This document shows, one piece after another, positions 34,729 through 42,994 of a stretch of 64,000 nucleotides of DNA. The stretch spans positions 6,262,001 through 6,326,000 of the forward strand of contig CP036279.1 in the NCBI GenBank assembly GCA_007748055.1, in the 5' to 3' direction. Source of the DNA: Kolteria novifilia. Its GTDB lineage: Bacteria > Planctomycetota > Planctomycetia > Kolteriales > Kolteriaceae. Within the stretch, counting starts at the first letter, position 1. The number at the start of each line of letters is the position of its first letter. The notes under the pieces were generated by a model that did not search any database, was not told the DNA's origin, and saw only the letters and a program-made list of their open reading frames with translations. The position numbers and the translations under genes are program-made.

Positions 34729-36926
34729 TCTGGCCCTTCCGCCAACGCCGGCGCACACCGACGATCATCGTCAGCGACCCCAAGGAGAGTGGCGCCGCGG
34801 CCTTGACGTCGCTTCTCGCGTTTCACGGTCGCTGGGTCCCCCTTGAGGAGATCAACGCCCACTACCGTTCGTCCCGCGACGCGGGAAGCCCGAAGCTACT
34901 CCTCGAGGTCGCCCGGCGTCAGGATCTGGAGGGCGAGGCCCATCAGACCGACATCGAGGGTCTCCGGCGCCTGCCCCATCCAGCGATCATTCTCTGGAAG
35001 TTTCAATCCTTCGTGCTTCTCGAACGGATCACGCGGCGCGGCGTGCGGATCAACGACCCGCGCAGCGGCCCCCGAAAGCTGTCGCGTTCGGAGTTCGAGC
35101 GGGGCTACTGCGGAATCGCGTTGCTCCTTCGGCCCGGCCGCGGTTTTCAAACGCGCGGCCAAGCTCCGTCCCTGGCGGTGTCGCTCGCCAGTCGGCTGAA
35201 GGGCAGTCAAGGATCGGTCCTGCTGATCGTCCTGGCGTCGCTGCTCCTCATCGTCCCCCAGGTCTCGATCCCCCTCTTCGCGAAGGTCTTCGTCGATCGC
35301 ATCATGATCGAGGGACGGCAGACGTGGTTGGCTCCGTTGATCCTGGCGATGGCGGTCGCCTTCCTGATTCAGTTCGGACTGACGTGGTTACGGCAGTCGT
35401 TCTTGGCGCGACTGGAGATCAAGTTGGCGTTGGTCTCGTCGGGAAAGTTCTTCTGGCACGTCCTTCGCCTACCGACCAGCTTCTTCACCCATCACTACGC
35501 CGGTGACTTGAGCGCTCGCGTCGTCTCCAATGACCGTATCGCGTCACTTCTCTCCGGAGAGCTGGCGACCGCGTTCGTCGGCCTGCTGACGATGGTCTTC
35601 TTTGGAGCGATCATGCTCCTCTTCGACGTGACGTTGACGATCGTTTCCGTTGGCGTGGCGATTCTGTCGACCATCGTCATCGTCACGACAAAACGGATCC
35701 GCACCGACACCTCAATGAAGCTGGCCGAGGATCACGCCCGCGTGCTCGCGTCGACCGTCTTCGGGGTGAGCGTGATCGAAACGCTCAAGGCCAACGGGAC
35801 CGAACACGACTACTTCGCGCGTTGGGCCGGCCAGGAGGCCAACGCGGTCAATTCCCGCTATCGGGCCGGTGGCATCCAGATCGTGGTCTGGGCCGGCCCT
35901 CTGTTGTTGATCTCTCTCTCGCGCATCACGGTCCTTGGCCTTGGCAGTTGGCAAGTGATGAACGGCTTGCTCTCGGTAGGGGACCTCATCGCATACCAGC
36001 TTCTCAGCGCGCAGTTCTTCGACCCGCTGGCCCGCATCATCCAGATGGGACAACAAATTCAAGAGGTTTCCGCCGACATCAAGCGGCTCGAGGATGTGCA
36101 CCAGCATCCACTCGACCGCCAGATCGTCCTGACCGAGTTAGATTCCTCCGACGACGGCCCGGAGGACGAACGAGAGCAACAAGAGCCGCCTTCAAGAGTG
36201 CGCCGCCCCTCGGGCTACGTCGAACTTCGCGATGTCACGTTTGGCTATTCCTACTTCGACCCGCCGCTGATCGAAGGGTTTTCGCTGGTCCTCACGCCCG
36301 GTCGACGAGTCGCGCTCGTCGGATCCAGTGGCAGTGGCAAGTCGACCATCGGCAAGCTGATCGCCGGTCTCCTCGACCCCTGGAGCGGATCGGTGCTCAT
36401 CGACGGCAAGCCACGATCGGCCTGGAAGCGCGACATTCTCTCCAGTTCGCTCGCGATGGTCGATCAGGAGATCAGCCTCTACGAGGGAACGATTCGCGAG
36501 AACCTGACGCTTTGGGACGAGACGATCTCCGAGGAAGCCATGGTCCGCGCCTCCCAGGACGCGTGCATCCACGACGAGATCGCCGGTCGCCAGCACGGCT
36601 ACGACAGCCACGTCGAGGCGGGTGGCCGCAACTTCTCCGGCGGCCAACGCCAACGGCTGGAGATCGCCCGAGCCCTGGTCGTCGATCCGACGATGCTCGT
36701 CCTGGACGAGGCCACCAGCGCGCTGGACCCCATCACCGAACAACGCGTCAACGATCGACTTCGTCAACGCGGCAGCACCTCAATCATCGTCGCCCACCGG
36801 CTCAGCACGATCCGCGACGCGGACGAGATCATCCTTCTCGAACGAGGGCGTGTGGTCGAACGAGGGTCGCACGACGAACTCGTCGCTCGCGACGGCGCCT
36901 ATGTTGAATTGATCAAGTCGGACTAG
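34725..36926 (+). CDS. NHLM-type ABC transporter with inactive C39 peptidase-like domain (ABC1)
   Basis: 733 residues: C39-like domain (1-140), a transmembrane domain with about six spans (about 155-430) and an ATPase (about 490-733). Walker A GSSGSGKST is near 533, signature FSGGQRQR near 636 and Walker B LVLDEATSA near 658. The architecture fits NHLM_micro_ABC1 (TIGR03796). In that family the peptidase has Gln, Cys (ECGAAAL), His (NHFVVVEG) and Asp (NDPATGPR). Here the matching positions read KESGAAAL with Ser22 for Cys, FQSFVLLE with Ser95 for His and a Val for Gln; only INDPRSGPR keeps Asp. The domain should bind but not cleave a substrate, as the C39-like domain of HlyB does. It starts inside the glycosyltransferase stop and is followed by ABC2 after ten bases. 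Confidence 0.88.
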   Translation: MIWPFRQRRRTPTIIVSDPKESGAAALTSLLAFHGRWVPLEEINAHYRSSRDAGSPKLLLEVARRQDLEGEAHQTDIEGLRRLPHPAIILWKFQSFVLLERITRRGVRINDPRSGPRKLSRSEFERGYCGIALLLRPGRGFQTRGQAPSLAVSLASRLKGSQGSVLLIVLASLLLIVPQVSIPLFAKVFVDRIMIEGRQTWLAPLILAMAVAFLIQFGLTWLRQSFLARLEIKLALVSSGKFFWHVLRLPTSFFTHHYAGDLSARVVSNDRIASLLSGELATAFVGLLTMVFFGAIMLLFDVTLTIVSVGVAILSTIVIVTTKRIRTDTSMKLAEDHARVLASTVFGVSVIETLKANGTEHDYFARWAGQEANAVNSRYRAGGIQIVVWAGPLLLISLSRITVLGLGSWQVMNGLLSVGDLIAYQLLSAQFFDPLARIIQMGQQIQEVSADIKRLEDVHQHPLDRQIVLTELDSSDDGPEDEREQQEPPSRVRRPSGYVELRDVTFGYSYFDPPLIEGFSLVLTPGRRVALVGSSGSGKSTIGKLIAGLLDPWSGSVLIDGKPRSAWKRDILSSSLAMVDQEISLYEGTIRENLTLWDETISEEAMVRASQDACIHDEIAGRQHGYDSHVEAGGRNFSGGQRQRLEIARALVVDPTMLVLDEATSALDPITEQRVNDRLRQRGSTSIIVAHRLSTIRDADEIILLERGRVVERGSHDELVARDGAYVELIKSD

Positions 36927-36936
36927 GAAACACGAC

Positions 36937-39804
36937 GTGCCAAGCATCGCGACCGGAACCCTGGACCACCTTGGCGAAACGATCGCCTTCATGGGCAACC
37001 AAGCCGTCGAGCTTGACGAGGACTCGGTTTGGCTCCTCGTCGAGGGTCACCTCGATCTCTTTCTCGAGATTCGCGAGGGTGGAATCGTTCGGCGTCCCCT
37101 CTTTCGCCGTGGCCCGGGGCAGATGATCGGTCGCCTGGGTGACGAGCGTCTTCAAGTCACGGCGATCCCGGCCGGGCGTGTCGTTCTACGGCGGATCTCC
37201 CCGACGGTCCTTGCGAACAACCTCAAGGATCCGGAGGTTCTCGATGACGTAGCCGCCCTCCTCGATGGCTGGATCGGGGTTCTCGCCGGCGCCGCGCGAC
37301 GCCCATCACCCAACGAACGCCATCTGCGATTCGGGAGCGACGCGACCTTCGACCTCGCCCCCGGTAGGATCGCCAGTCCGCAACACGCGGCGATCTGGGT
37401 TCGCCCCAACGCCTCAGGGGCGCGCTGGAACGACCAGGTCGACCTGGAATCGAGCAAGCTCTTTCCACTCGGCCCGGCCGGTTGGCTCTCCACCTCCCGG
37501 GCGATCCAAGTACAAGCGATCGACTCCCGTTCGGCGCTCGGCACCGAGTCTTGGCGCGCGGGGCTTGCCGCGCTTCATCGACAGATCATCGCGCTGTGGC
37601 TCGAGGACGTCGAGCGTGGTCTCCAGGAGGAAGGCGAGCGTCTACGGCGCCGGTCCACCGTCGATGCCCAACAGCTAGCCCACGCCGTCGGACGGCTCAG
37701 TTCCGTCTTCACGCGCGCGGAGACCTCGGTCTCCGCGCTCGATCTCGATCCCACGGTGGGAGCCTGTGCCGCGATCGTGCAGTCGTTCGGCATCGACTTC
37801 CATCGACCGCGAAGTAAGCTCGATTCGTCGACGCACGAGTGGCTGATCGCGATGGCCTGGACCAATGGCCTACGATTCCGGCGCGTCCGCCTCACCGGAA
37901 CGTGGTGGCGGTCCGGCCATGGTCCCCTCCTGGCCCATCGCCGGGACGACCGCCGCCCGGTCGCCCTCATTCCGAACGGTAACGGCGTCTTCGAACTCGA
38001 TGATCCGACCACCGGCAAGCGAACCAGACTCACCGCGAGCGAGGCCGAGTCGTTCGAAGAACGCGCCATCGTCTTCTACGAACCACTGCCTCACGAGAAG
38101 CTGACCTTCGCGGGCATCGTCTCCTTTGGCATGAAGAACTCGTTCCCCGATCTCTGGTCGATCCTCTTGAGCGGGTTCGTGCTCGCGACCACATTTCTCG
38201 CTCTGCCGATGGCGACCTCGCAGATCTTCAACACCATCCTTCCGTCGACCAACCAGTCCCAGTTGTTGATCGTCGTCATCGTCATCGCCATCGTGTCGGT
38301 CTCTTCGGTCACATTCTCCCTGGCCCGGAGTTTCGCCACGCTTCGTCTGAGTGATGGCGTCCTCACCCGGCTTCAGTCGGCGCTGATGAGTCGTCTCCTC
38401 GACCTGCCGGCCGAGTTCTTCGGACGCTACTCCGCGGGAGACCTGGCCAATCGAGCCCTCGGCTTCCGCTTGATGCGTGGCGAACTGCGTGCCTGGAACT
38501 TGCTCCCCGTCTTTGAGTTCGTCTTTTCGTGGACCGCCCTGATCCTGCTCATCGCCTACTTGCCGTCCCTGGTTGGATTGGCGTGTTTGCTGATTGTCGG
38601 GGCGATGTCGATCATGGTCTTGCTCTCGTTCGCCCAGCACGGCTGGACCAACTCGCTCGCCAGGACCGAAGGCAAGCTCGAAAGTCTCGTCTTCGGACTC
38701 CTGACGGGGGTCACCAAGCTACGAGCCAACGCGGCCGAGCGTCGCGCCTTCTTCCGCTGGTGCAAGATGTACCGAGAACGCGCTCGTGCCAGACTTCGCG
38801 TCAATCAAATCAACAACATCGCCGCGATCTTGGAGGGGAACTTGCCCCTGGTCTGCCTCGGTATCTTCTTCGCTTGGCTGGGAACTCACGAGGATCCGAC
38901 GAAGATCCCGACGGGCAACTTCCTCGGTTTCATCGCGGCCTTCACCCTGATCCTCGAGGCGACGCTATGGATGGCTCGTCCACTCCGAGCACTGATGGCT
39001 TCCATTCCCCTGGGCACCCGCATGGTGCCGATTCTCACCGAGGCCCCGGAGGTCGGTCCGATGAAGACCGACCCTGGCGTGCTTCGCGGCGCGATCGAGG
39101 TCGCCAACGTCACGTTTCGCTACGAGCCGGAAGGACGTCCCATCCTCGACCGCGTGAACCTACGGATCTCGCCCGGCGAGTTCGTGGCGATCGTCGGGCC
39201 CTCGGGCAGTGGCAAGTCGACCCTGCTGCGGTTGCTGCTCGGCTTCGAGGCCCCCGAATCGGGAACGGTCTTCTTCGACCAACACGATCTGGCCTCACTC
39301 CACCCCCAAGCCCTGCGCCGTCAACTCGGCGTCGTACTGCAAAGCGGACAACTTCTCCCCGCCGATATCTTCAGCAACATCACCGTCGGGGCCGAATGCT
39401 CCCTCGCGGATGCCTGGGAAGCGGCACGAATGGCCGGCTTCGACGAGGATATTCAACGACTCCCGATGGGCATGCACACCGTCCTCGGCGAAGGAGCCAG
39501 CACGCTCTCCGGCGGTCAGCGCCAGCGACTGCTCATCGCCCGCGCGCTGGTTCGCAAGCCGCGCGTCGTCTTCTTCGACGAGGCGACCAGCGCTCTCGAC
39601 AATCGAACCCAGGACAAGGTCACCAAGGGAGTGGCTTCGCTGCAAGCTACCCGCGTCGTGATCGCCCATCGTCTCAGCACGATCGCCGACGCGGATCACA
39701 TCTGCGTTCTGGACAAGGGACGATTCGTCCAGGAGGGAAGCTACGAGCAACTGATGGACGAGGACGGCCCCTTCCAGCAGATGGCGAGGCGTCAACTCAT
39801 CTGA
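36937..39804 (+). CDS. NHLM-type ABC transporter, large N-terminal domain (ABC2)
   Basis: 955 residues from a GTG at 36937 with AGGA upstream. It matches the layout of NHLM_micro_ABC2 (TIGR03797). Residues 1-90 form a beta-roll-like region (WLLVEGHLDLFL, RRGPGQMIGRLG). Residues 90-380 are a mostly helical region ending in LLAHRRDDRRPVALIPNG and DDPTTGKR. The transmembrane domain spans about 400-690 and the ATPase the rest. Walker A GPSGSGKST is at 754, signature LSGGQRQR at 857 and Walker B VVFFDEATSA near 880. The VALIPNG/DDPTTG stretch recalls the second half of a C39 domain, without catalytic residues. It probably forms a heterodimer with ABC1. Confidence 0.88.
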   Translation: MPSIATGTLDHLGETIAFMGNQAVELDEDSVWLLVEGHLDLFLEIREGGIVRRPLFRRGPGQMIGRLGDERLQVTAIPAGRVVLRRISPTVLANNLKDPEVLDDVAALLDGWIGVLAGAARRPSPNERHLRFGSDATFDLAPGRIASPQHAAIWVRPNASGARWNDQVDLESSKLFPLGPAGWLSTSRAIQVQAIDSRSALGTESWRAGLAALHRQIIALWLEDVERGLQEEGERLRRRSTVDAQQLAHAVGRLSSVFTRAETSVSALDLDPTVGACAAIVQSFGIDFHRPRSKLDSSTHEWLIAMAWTNGLRFRRVRLTGTWWRSGHGPLLAHRRDDRRPVALIPNGNGVFELDDPTTGKRTRLTASEAESFEERAIVFYEPLPHEKLTFAGIVSFGMKNSFPDLWSILLSGFVLATTFLALPMATSQIFNTILPSTNQSQLLIVVIVIAIVSVSSVTFSLARSFATLRLSDGVLTRLQSALMSRLLDLPAEFFGRYSAGDLANRALGFRLMRGELRAWNLLPVFEFVFSWTALILLIAYLPSLVGLACLLIVGAMSIMVLLSFAQHGWTNSLARTEGKLESLVFGLLTGVTKLRANAAERRAFFRWCKMYRERARARLRVNQINNIAAILEGNLPLVCLGIFFAWLGTHEDPTKIPTGNFLGFIAAFTLILEATLWMARPLRALMASIPLGTRMVPILTEAPEVGPMKTDPGVLRGAIEVANVTFRYEPEGRPILDRVNLRISPGEFVAIVGPSGSGKSTLLRLLLGFEAPESGTVFFDQHDLASLHPQALRRQLGVVLQSGQLLPADIFSNITVGAECSLADAWEAARMAGFDEDIQRLPMGMHTVLGEGASTLSGGQRQRLLIARALVRKPRVVFFDEATSALDNRTQDKVTKGVASLQATRVVIAHRLSTIADADHICVLDKGRFVQEGSYEQLMDEDGPFQQMARRQLI

Positions 39805-39891
39805 CCGAACTCACGAGCGGCGGCGACGTGCATCGGTGTCGGCGCCGGCGGGATGGGGCCCCACGAACTCTCGATGAGAAAGGATGCCGAT

Positions 39892-41085
39892 ATGCGACTG
39901 GCGGCGACACCGACCGACGCGGCATGGGGCTCCCGACTCGCCCCATTGGACTGTTGGACACGACCGGAAGTGTCTCCCGGAACGAAGTACCGGCTCCTCG
40001 CGTTGCTCCCGGTTCGCGATCGCCAAGCCCTTCTCCCCGCCTGCCTCGACTCACTTCGCGGCGCCGTCGACGGCGTGGTCGCACTCGACGATGGCAGCGA
40101 GGATCACACGCCACGGATCCTGCGCGAGGACCCCTTGGTCGTGAGGATCCTTCACCGACAACGGCGCGACCTCGCCGAGTGGGACGATGCCGCCAACCGC
40201 TACTTGCTCCACCAAGCCGTGAGCCATTTTTGTCCGGAATGGACACTGGTCATCGATTCCGATGAGGAACTGGAAGGGTCGTTCCGCGATCATCGCGAGA
40301 CGCTGCTCGGGGCCCCCGCATCCGTTCGCGCCTACGCCTTTCCGTTAGTTTCGACCGACGGCGAGAGAATCTCCGCTCCGATCCACTTGCCGAGGATGTA
40401 CCGTTACGTCGGCGATGCCCCTTTCGCCCAACGCCGGCTCCACGGCCTGCCGATCCCACTGTCGGTGCTCGAGCAAGAGACGCGTCTACTGAGTATCCGG
40501 TTCTTTCATCACTCGGGAACCGATCGCCAGCGCCGCGAGCGTTTCGAGAAGTACCGGGTCGCCGATCCCCACCGCGAGTTCCAAGACTCCTACGACAACC
40601 TCCTTCGACCCAAGACCGTTCACCCGCTCCTTCCACCGGAACCCGAACTGCGGATGGACGACTACTGGATCGAAAACGCGCATCGGCCCCGATTCTTCAC
40701 CGGTGACGAGGACGGACCGACTCGAAACGACCGATCGAGGCATGGTGATCGCTTTCGCGAAGCGGTCGCGCTTCTGGGAGAAGTGATGATCGAACGGGTC
40801 GTCTTGAAGGAACGCATCGAACGTCGACGCTATCGTGTCGTCCACGTCGATGTTCCTTCACTCTCCTGGGAGGTCGAGCCGGAGCTGGCATGGCTGGTCG
40901 AACACTTTCGAATCGTTCGTCGACCCGACGAACTCGCCGCGGCCTTCACTCGGACCTGGAGATCGGCGGTCGCCGAGGCTGGTGAGACGCTGTTGTTATT
41001 TCTGCACGAAGGCTTGGAGCGTGGCCTCTTCGCCCATGGCGTCCGGCGGCTCTTCCGCGACGACGCGTGTCGCGGGACGAAATGA
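39892..41085 (+). CDS. GT2-like glycosyltransferase
   Basis: About 397 residues from the ATG at 39892, which has AGAAAGGA upstream; ATGs at 39853 and 39874 are in frame. A GT-A fold start is visible as LLALLPVRDRQALLPACLDS and VALDDGSEDHTPRIL, with the metal-binding DxD-like VIDSDEELE. The following RMYRY and HHSG segments recall family 2 enzymes that modify surface sugars. The C-terminal 130 residues have no recognised domain. It begins 87 bases after ABC2 on the same strand, so it is probably the last gene of the murB-GT4-ABC1-ABC2-GT2 run. Confidence 0.7.
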   Translation: MRLAATPTDAAWGSRLAPLDCWTRPEVSPGTKYRLLALLPVRDRQALLPACLDSLRGAVDGVVALDDGSEDHTPRILREDPLVVRILHRQRRDLAEWDDAANRYLLHQAVSHFCPEWTLVIDSDEELEGSFRDHRETLLGAPASVRAYAFPLVSTDGERISAPIHLPRMYRYVGDAPFAQRRLHGLPIPLSVLEQETRLLSIRFFHHSGTDRQRRERFEKYRVADPHREFQDSYDNLLRPKTVHPLLPPEPELRMDDYWIENAHRPRFFTGDEDGPTRNDRSRHGDRFREAVALLGEVMIERVVLKERIERRRYRVVHVDVPSLSWEVEPELAWLVEHFRIVRRPDELAAAFTRTWRSAVAEAGETLLLFLHEGLERGLFAHGVRRLFRDDACRGTK

Positions 41086-41088
41086 AGA

Positions 41089-41472
41089 TCACCCGGTCGG
41101 CACCGTCTCCTTGTCGGCCTCCCACTTCAAGTCGGCGGGCACGTCCAACGTGAGACTACCCTCGGCATCGCTGAGTGAGACGCCCTTCTTCACGAGCGCC
41201 CGGCCTCCCGACACGACGGCGAAGACATCGTACGTCCCGGGCATCACCTTCCAGCGATAGTTGCCGCTGACCACGGTGATGATGGCTTTCTCTCCTCCCT
41301 CGACGGGAAGAAAGAGGAGCGAACTCGCTCGGTCGTCGGCGACCGTTCCACTCACCAGCACGCCTTGCTGGGGTAACTTCTCCACGGGGGCGGCGACCCG
41401 TCGTCGCTCCGCGCACCCGGTTAGCGCCAGTAGACTTCCCAAGACGACGACCAACCGCCAAGGGGCCAGCAT
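41089..41472 (-). CDS. Small lipoprotein downstream of DUF1559 gene
   Basis: 127 residues. The ATG at 41472 gives a clean lipoprotein signal (RLVVVLGSLLALTGC, Cys20). The mature part is a beta-rich domain of the carboxypeptidase-regulatory/transthyretin-like type: GVLVSGTV, KAIITVVSGNYRWKVMPGTYDVFAVV. Planctomycete DUF1559 genes are commonly followed by such a small exported protein. It starts 17 bases after the DUF1559 stop, so it is in the same operon. The function is unknown. Confidence 0.7.
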   Translation of the reverse strand: MLAPWRLVVVLGSLLALTGCAERRRVAAPVEKLPQQGVLVSGTVADDRASSLLFLPVEGGEKAIITVVSGNYRWKVMPGTYDVFAVVSGGRALVKKGVSLSDAEGSLTLDVPADLKWEADKETVPTG

Positions 41473-41488
41473 CAGGTGGAGACGTTGT

Positions 41489-42490
41489 TTACAGATCACC
41501 GTCAAAGCGCTCCCCTTGACCACGCGTTCCAATCGCCCGCGAGAGATTGACATCCAAGCTGTCATTGAAGAATCGCACCGAACCGTCGGCGAGGAGACCA
41601 TTGACGCCCCCCGGATGGGCGCTGCGCGGTGGCATCGCCGCTCCCGCTCCGTTGAGCACATCGGGACAGTGCGGACAATCGCCGTCACGCTGGCAGTCGA
41701 CCTCAAGACTGTTCGGCGAACGTCCCATCGAGATGTAGTTGCGGCCTTCCTTCACCGGCCACTCATCCCCCCGGTAGAGGAGTGTGTAGGGATCTGGATG
41801 AATCGTCTCGGCGGCGTGGCAGTTGTTCTGGTCCGAGTTGACCGCCTCGTAGAGCGTCCGGGCCTTGCCGATCTCGCTGAACGCGAGTGTCTTGCTCATG
41901 CCGTCAGAAACGTCCGCCACTCGAGTCGCGGACGTGGTGAAGATCCCGAGGTGGGAATCCCCCGTCCATGACGCGACGCCGGTCGGATTGGAGACCTGAT
42001 GGGAACCGCGAACCATCCCGTAGCTCGTCGTATTGCGGTTGTTGGCGATCAGCGGATCCGAGGGGCAGTTGTACACCGGAATCCGCGCTTTCAGGACATC
42101 CTCATTGGGGCTCGCGTTCGGCGATGATGCGAAGAAGTTCTTCGGCGGGATCTCGAAATTGGCCCGTTCGTAGAGCGCCGCCCGATCGACGTAGGGAAGC
42201 AACAAGGCCAGGGCGTTCCATCCCGAACTGTAGCCGCAAGGTCCCCATGTCGCGTAGATGTAGTCGCGAGCGCAGGTTCCGCCCACAGGGAAGACCGAGT
42301 GAGCCTCGATGTAGTTGTGCATCGCCGTGCCGATGTTTTTGAGGTTGCTTCGGCACTGCATCCTGCGAGCCGACTCACGAGCCTGCTGAACCGCCGGTAA
42401 CAACAGTGCGACGAGAATCCCGATGATCGCGATGACCACTAAGAGTTCGACCAGCGTAAACGCTCGGCGCGTTCCCCTTCCCCTGGACAT
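41489..42490 (-). CDS. DUF1559 prepilin-like protein
   Basis: 333 residues. The type IV prepilin leader [19 protein letters not shown] is near residue 8, with cleavage before FTLVE. The DUF1559 body follows ([24 protein letters not shown]) and the C-terminal H-x-G-G-V-N box reads [19 protein letters not shown]. Planctomycetes carry many copies of this family, thought to be pseudopilin-like surface proteins. The ATG at 42490 is chosen because it places the leader correctly; the longer frame to 42694 is implausible. Confidence 0.92.
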   Translation of the reverse strand: MSRGRGTRRAFTLVELLVVIAIIGILVALLLPAVQQARESARRMQCRSNLKNIGTAMHNYIEAHSVFPVGGTCARDYIYATWGPCGYSSGWNALALLLPYVDRAALYERANFEIPPKNFFASSPNASPNEDVLKARIPVYNCPSDPLIANNRNTTSYGMVRGSHQVSNPTGVASWTGDSHLGIFTTSATRVADVSDGMSKTLAFSEIGKARTLYEAVNSDQNNCHAAETIHPDPYTLLYRGDEWPVKEGRNYISMGRSPNSLEVDCQRDGDCPHCPDVLNGAGAAMPPRSAHPGGVNGLLADGSVRFFNDSLDVNLSRAIGTRGQGERFDGDL

Positions 42491-42994
42491 ACCACAATCC
42501 CCCGGTGGCTTGCGACGGTCCAAGATCCGACCGCAACAAGAATGATGTACTAGATAGCCCCTACGCCCCGTTATAGACGACAATCGTCGCCCCCGCCAGC
42601 GAAAGCTTTCCTCTGCGCCGTTTGGCAAACCAATGTTCTCCCATGACGATCGGCCAAACGATGCGGGCCCGAACAGCGAGCGCCGTGGAGTCAATCGTCT
42701 TCAAGGCATGCCGTTGCTCGGCGGGGGGAGTCTCCTCAAGGTCACCTTCCGCGAACCGGCCACTGGGGAAATTCACCCCACGCCTTCCGATTCGCATGAG
42801 GGGATCGGCCCCTGACTCGCCGCGTCCCTTCGATCCCCGTCCCCCACGAGAAACCGACAACTCATTCACCCACAACCACTTGCGTCAAACCTCACCACTT
42901 ACCGTGTCGTTTGGCTCGGTAGATGCTTACTCCCTGCCCTCCATCAGATGCCGACCCAGCGTGGATCGCTTGGCGGAGGGTCATGGGAGGTAAG
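42491..42994. other. Divergent intergenic region before the SbtA-like gene
   Basis: About 500 bases between the leftward DUF1559 gene and the rightward transporter gene. Short open frames are present on both strands but none resembles a protein family. No clear RNA or repeat is seen. Confidence 0.4.
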
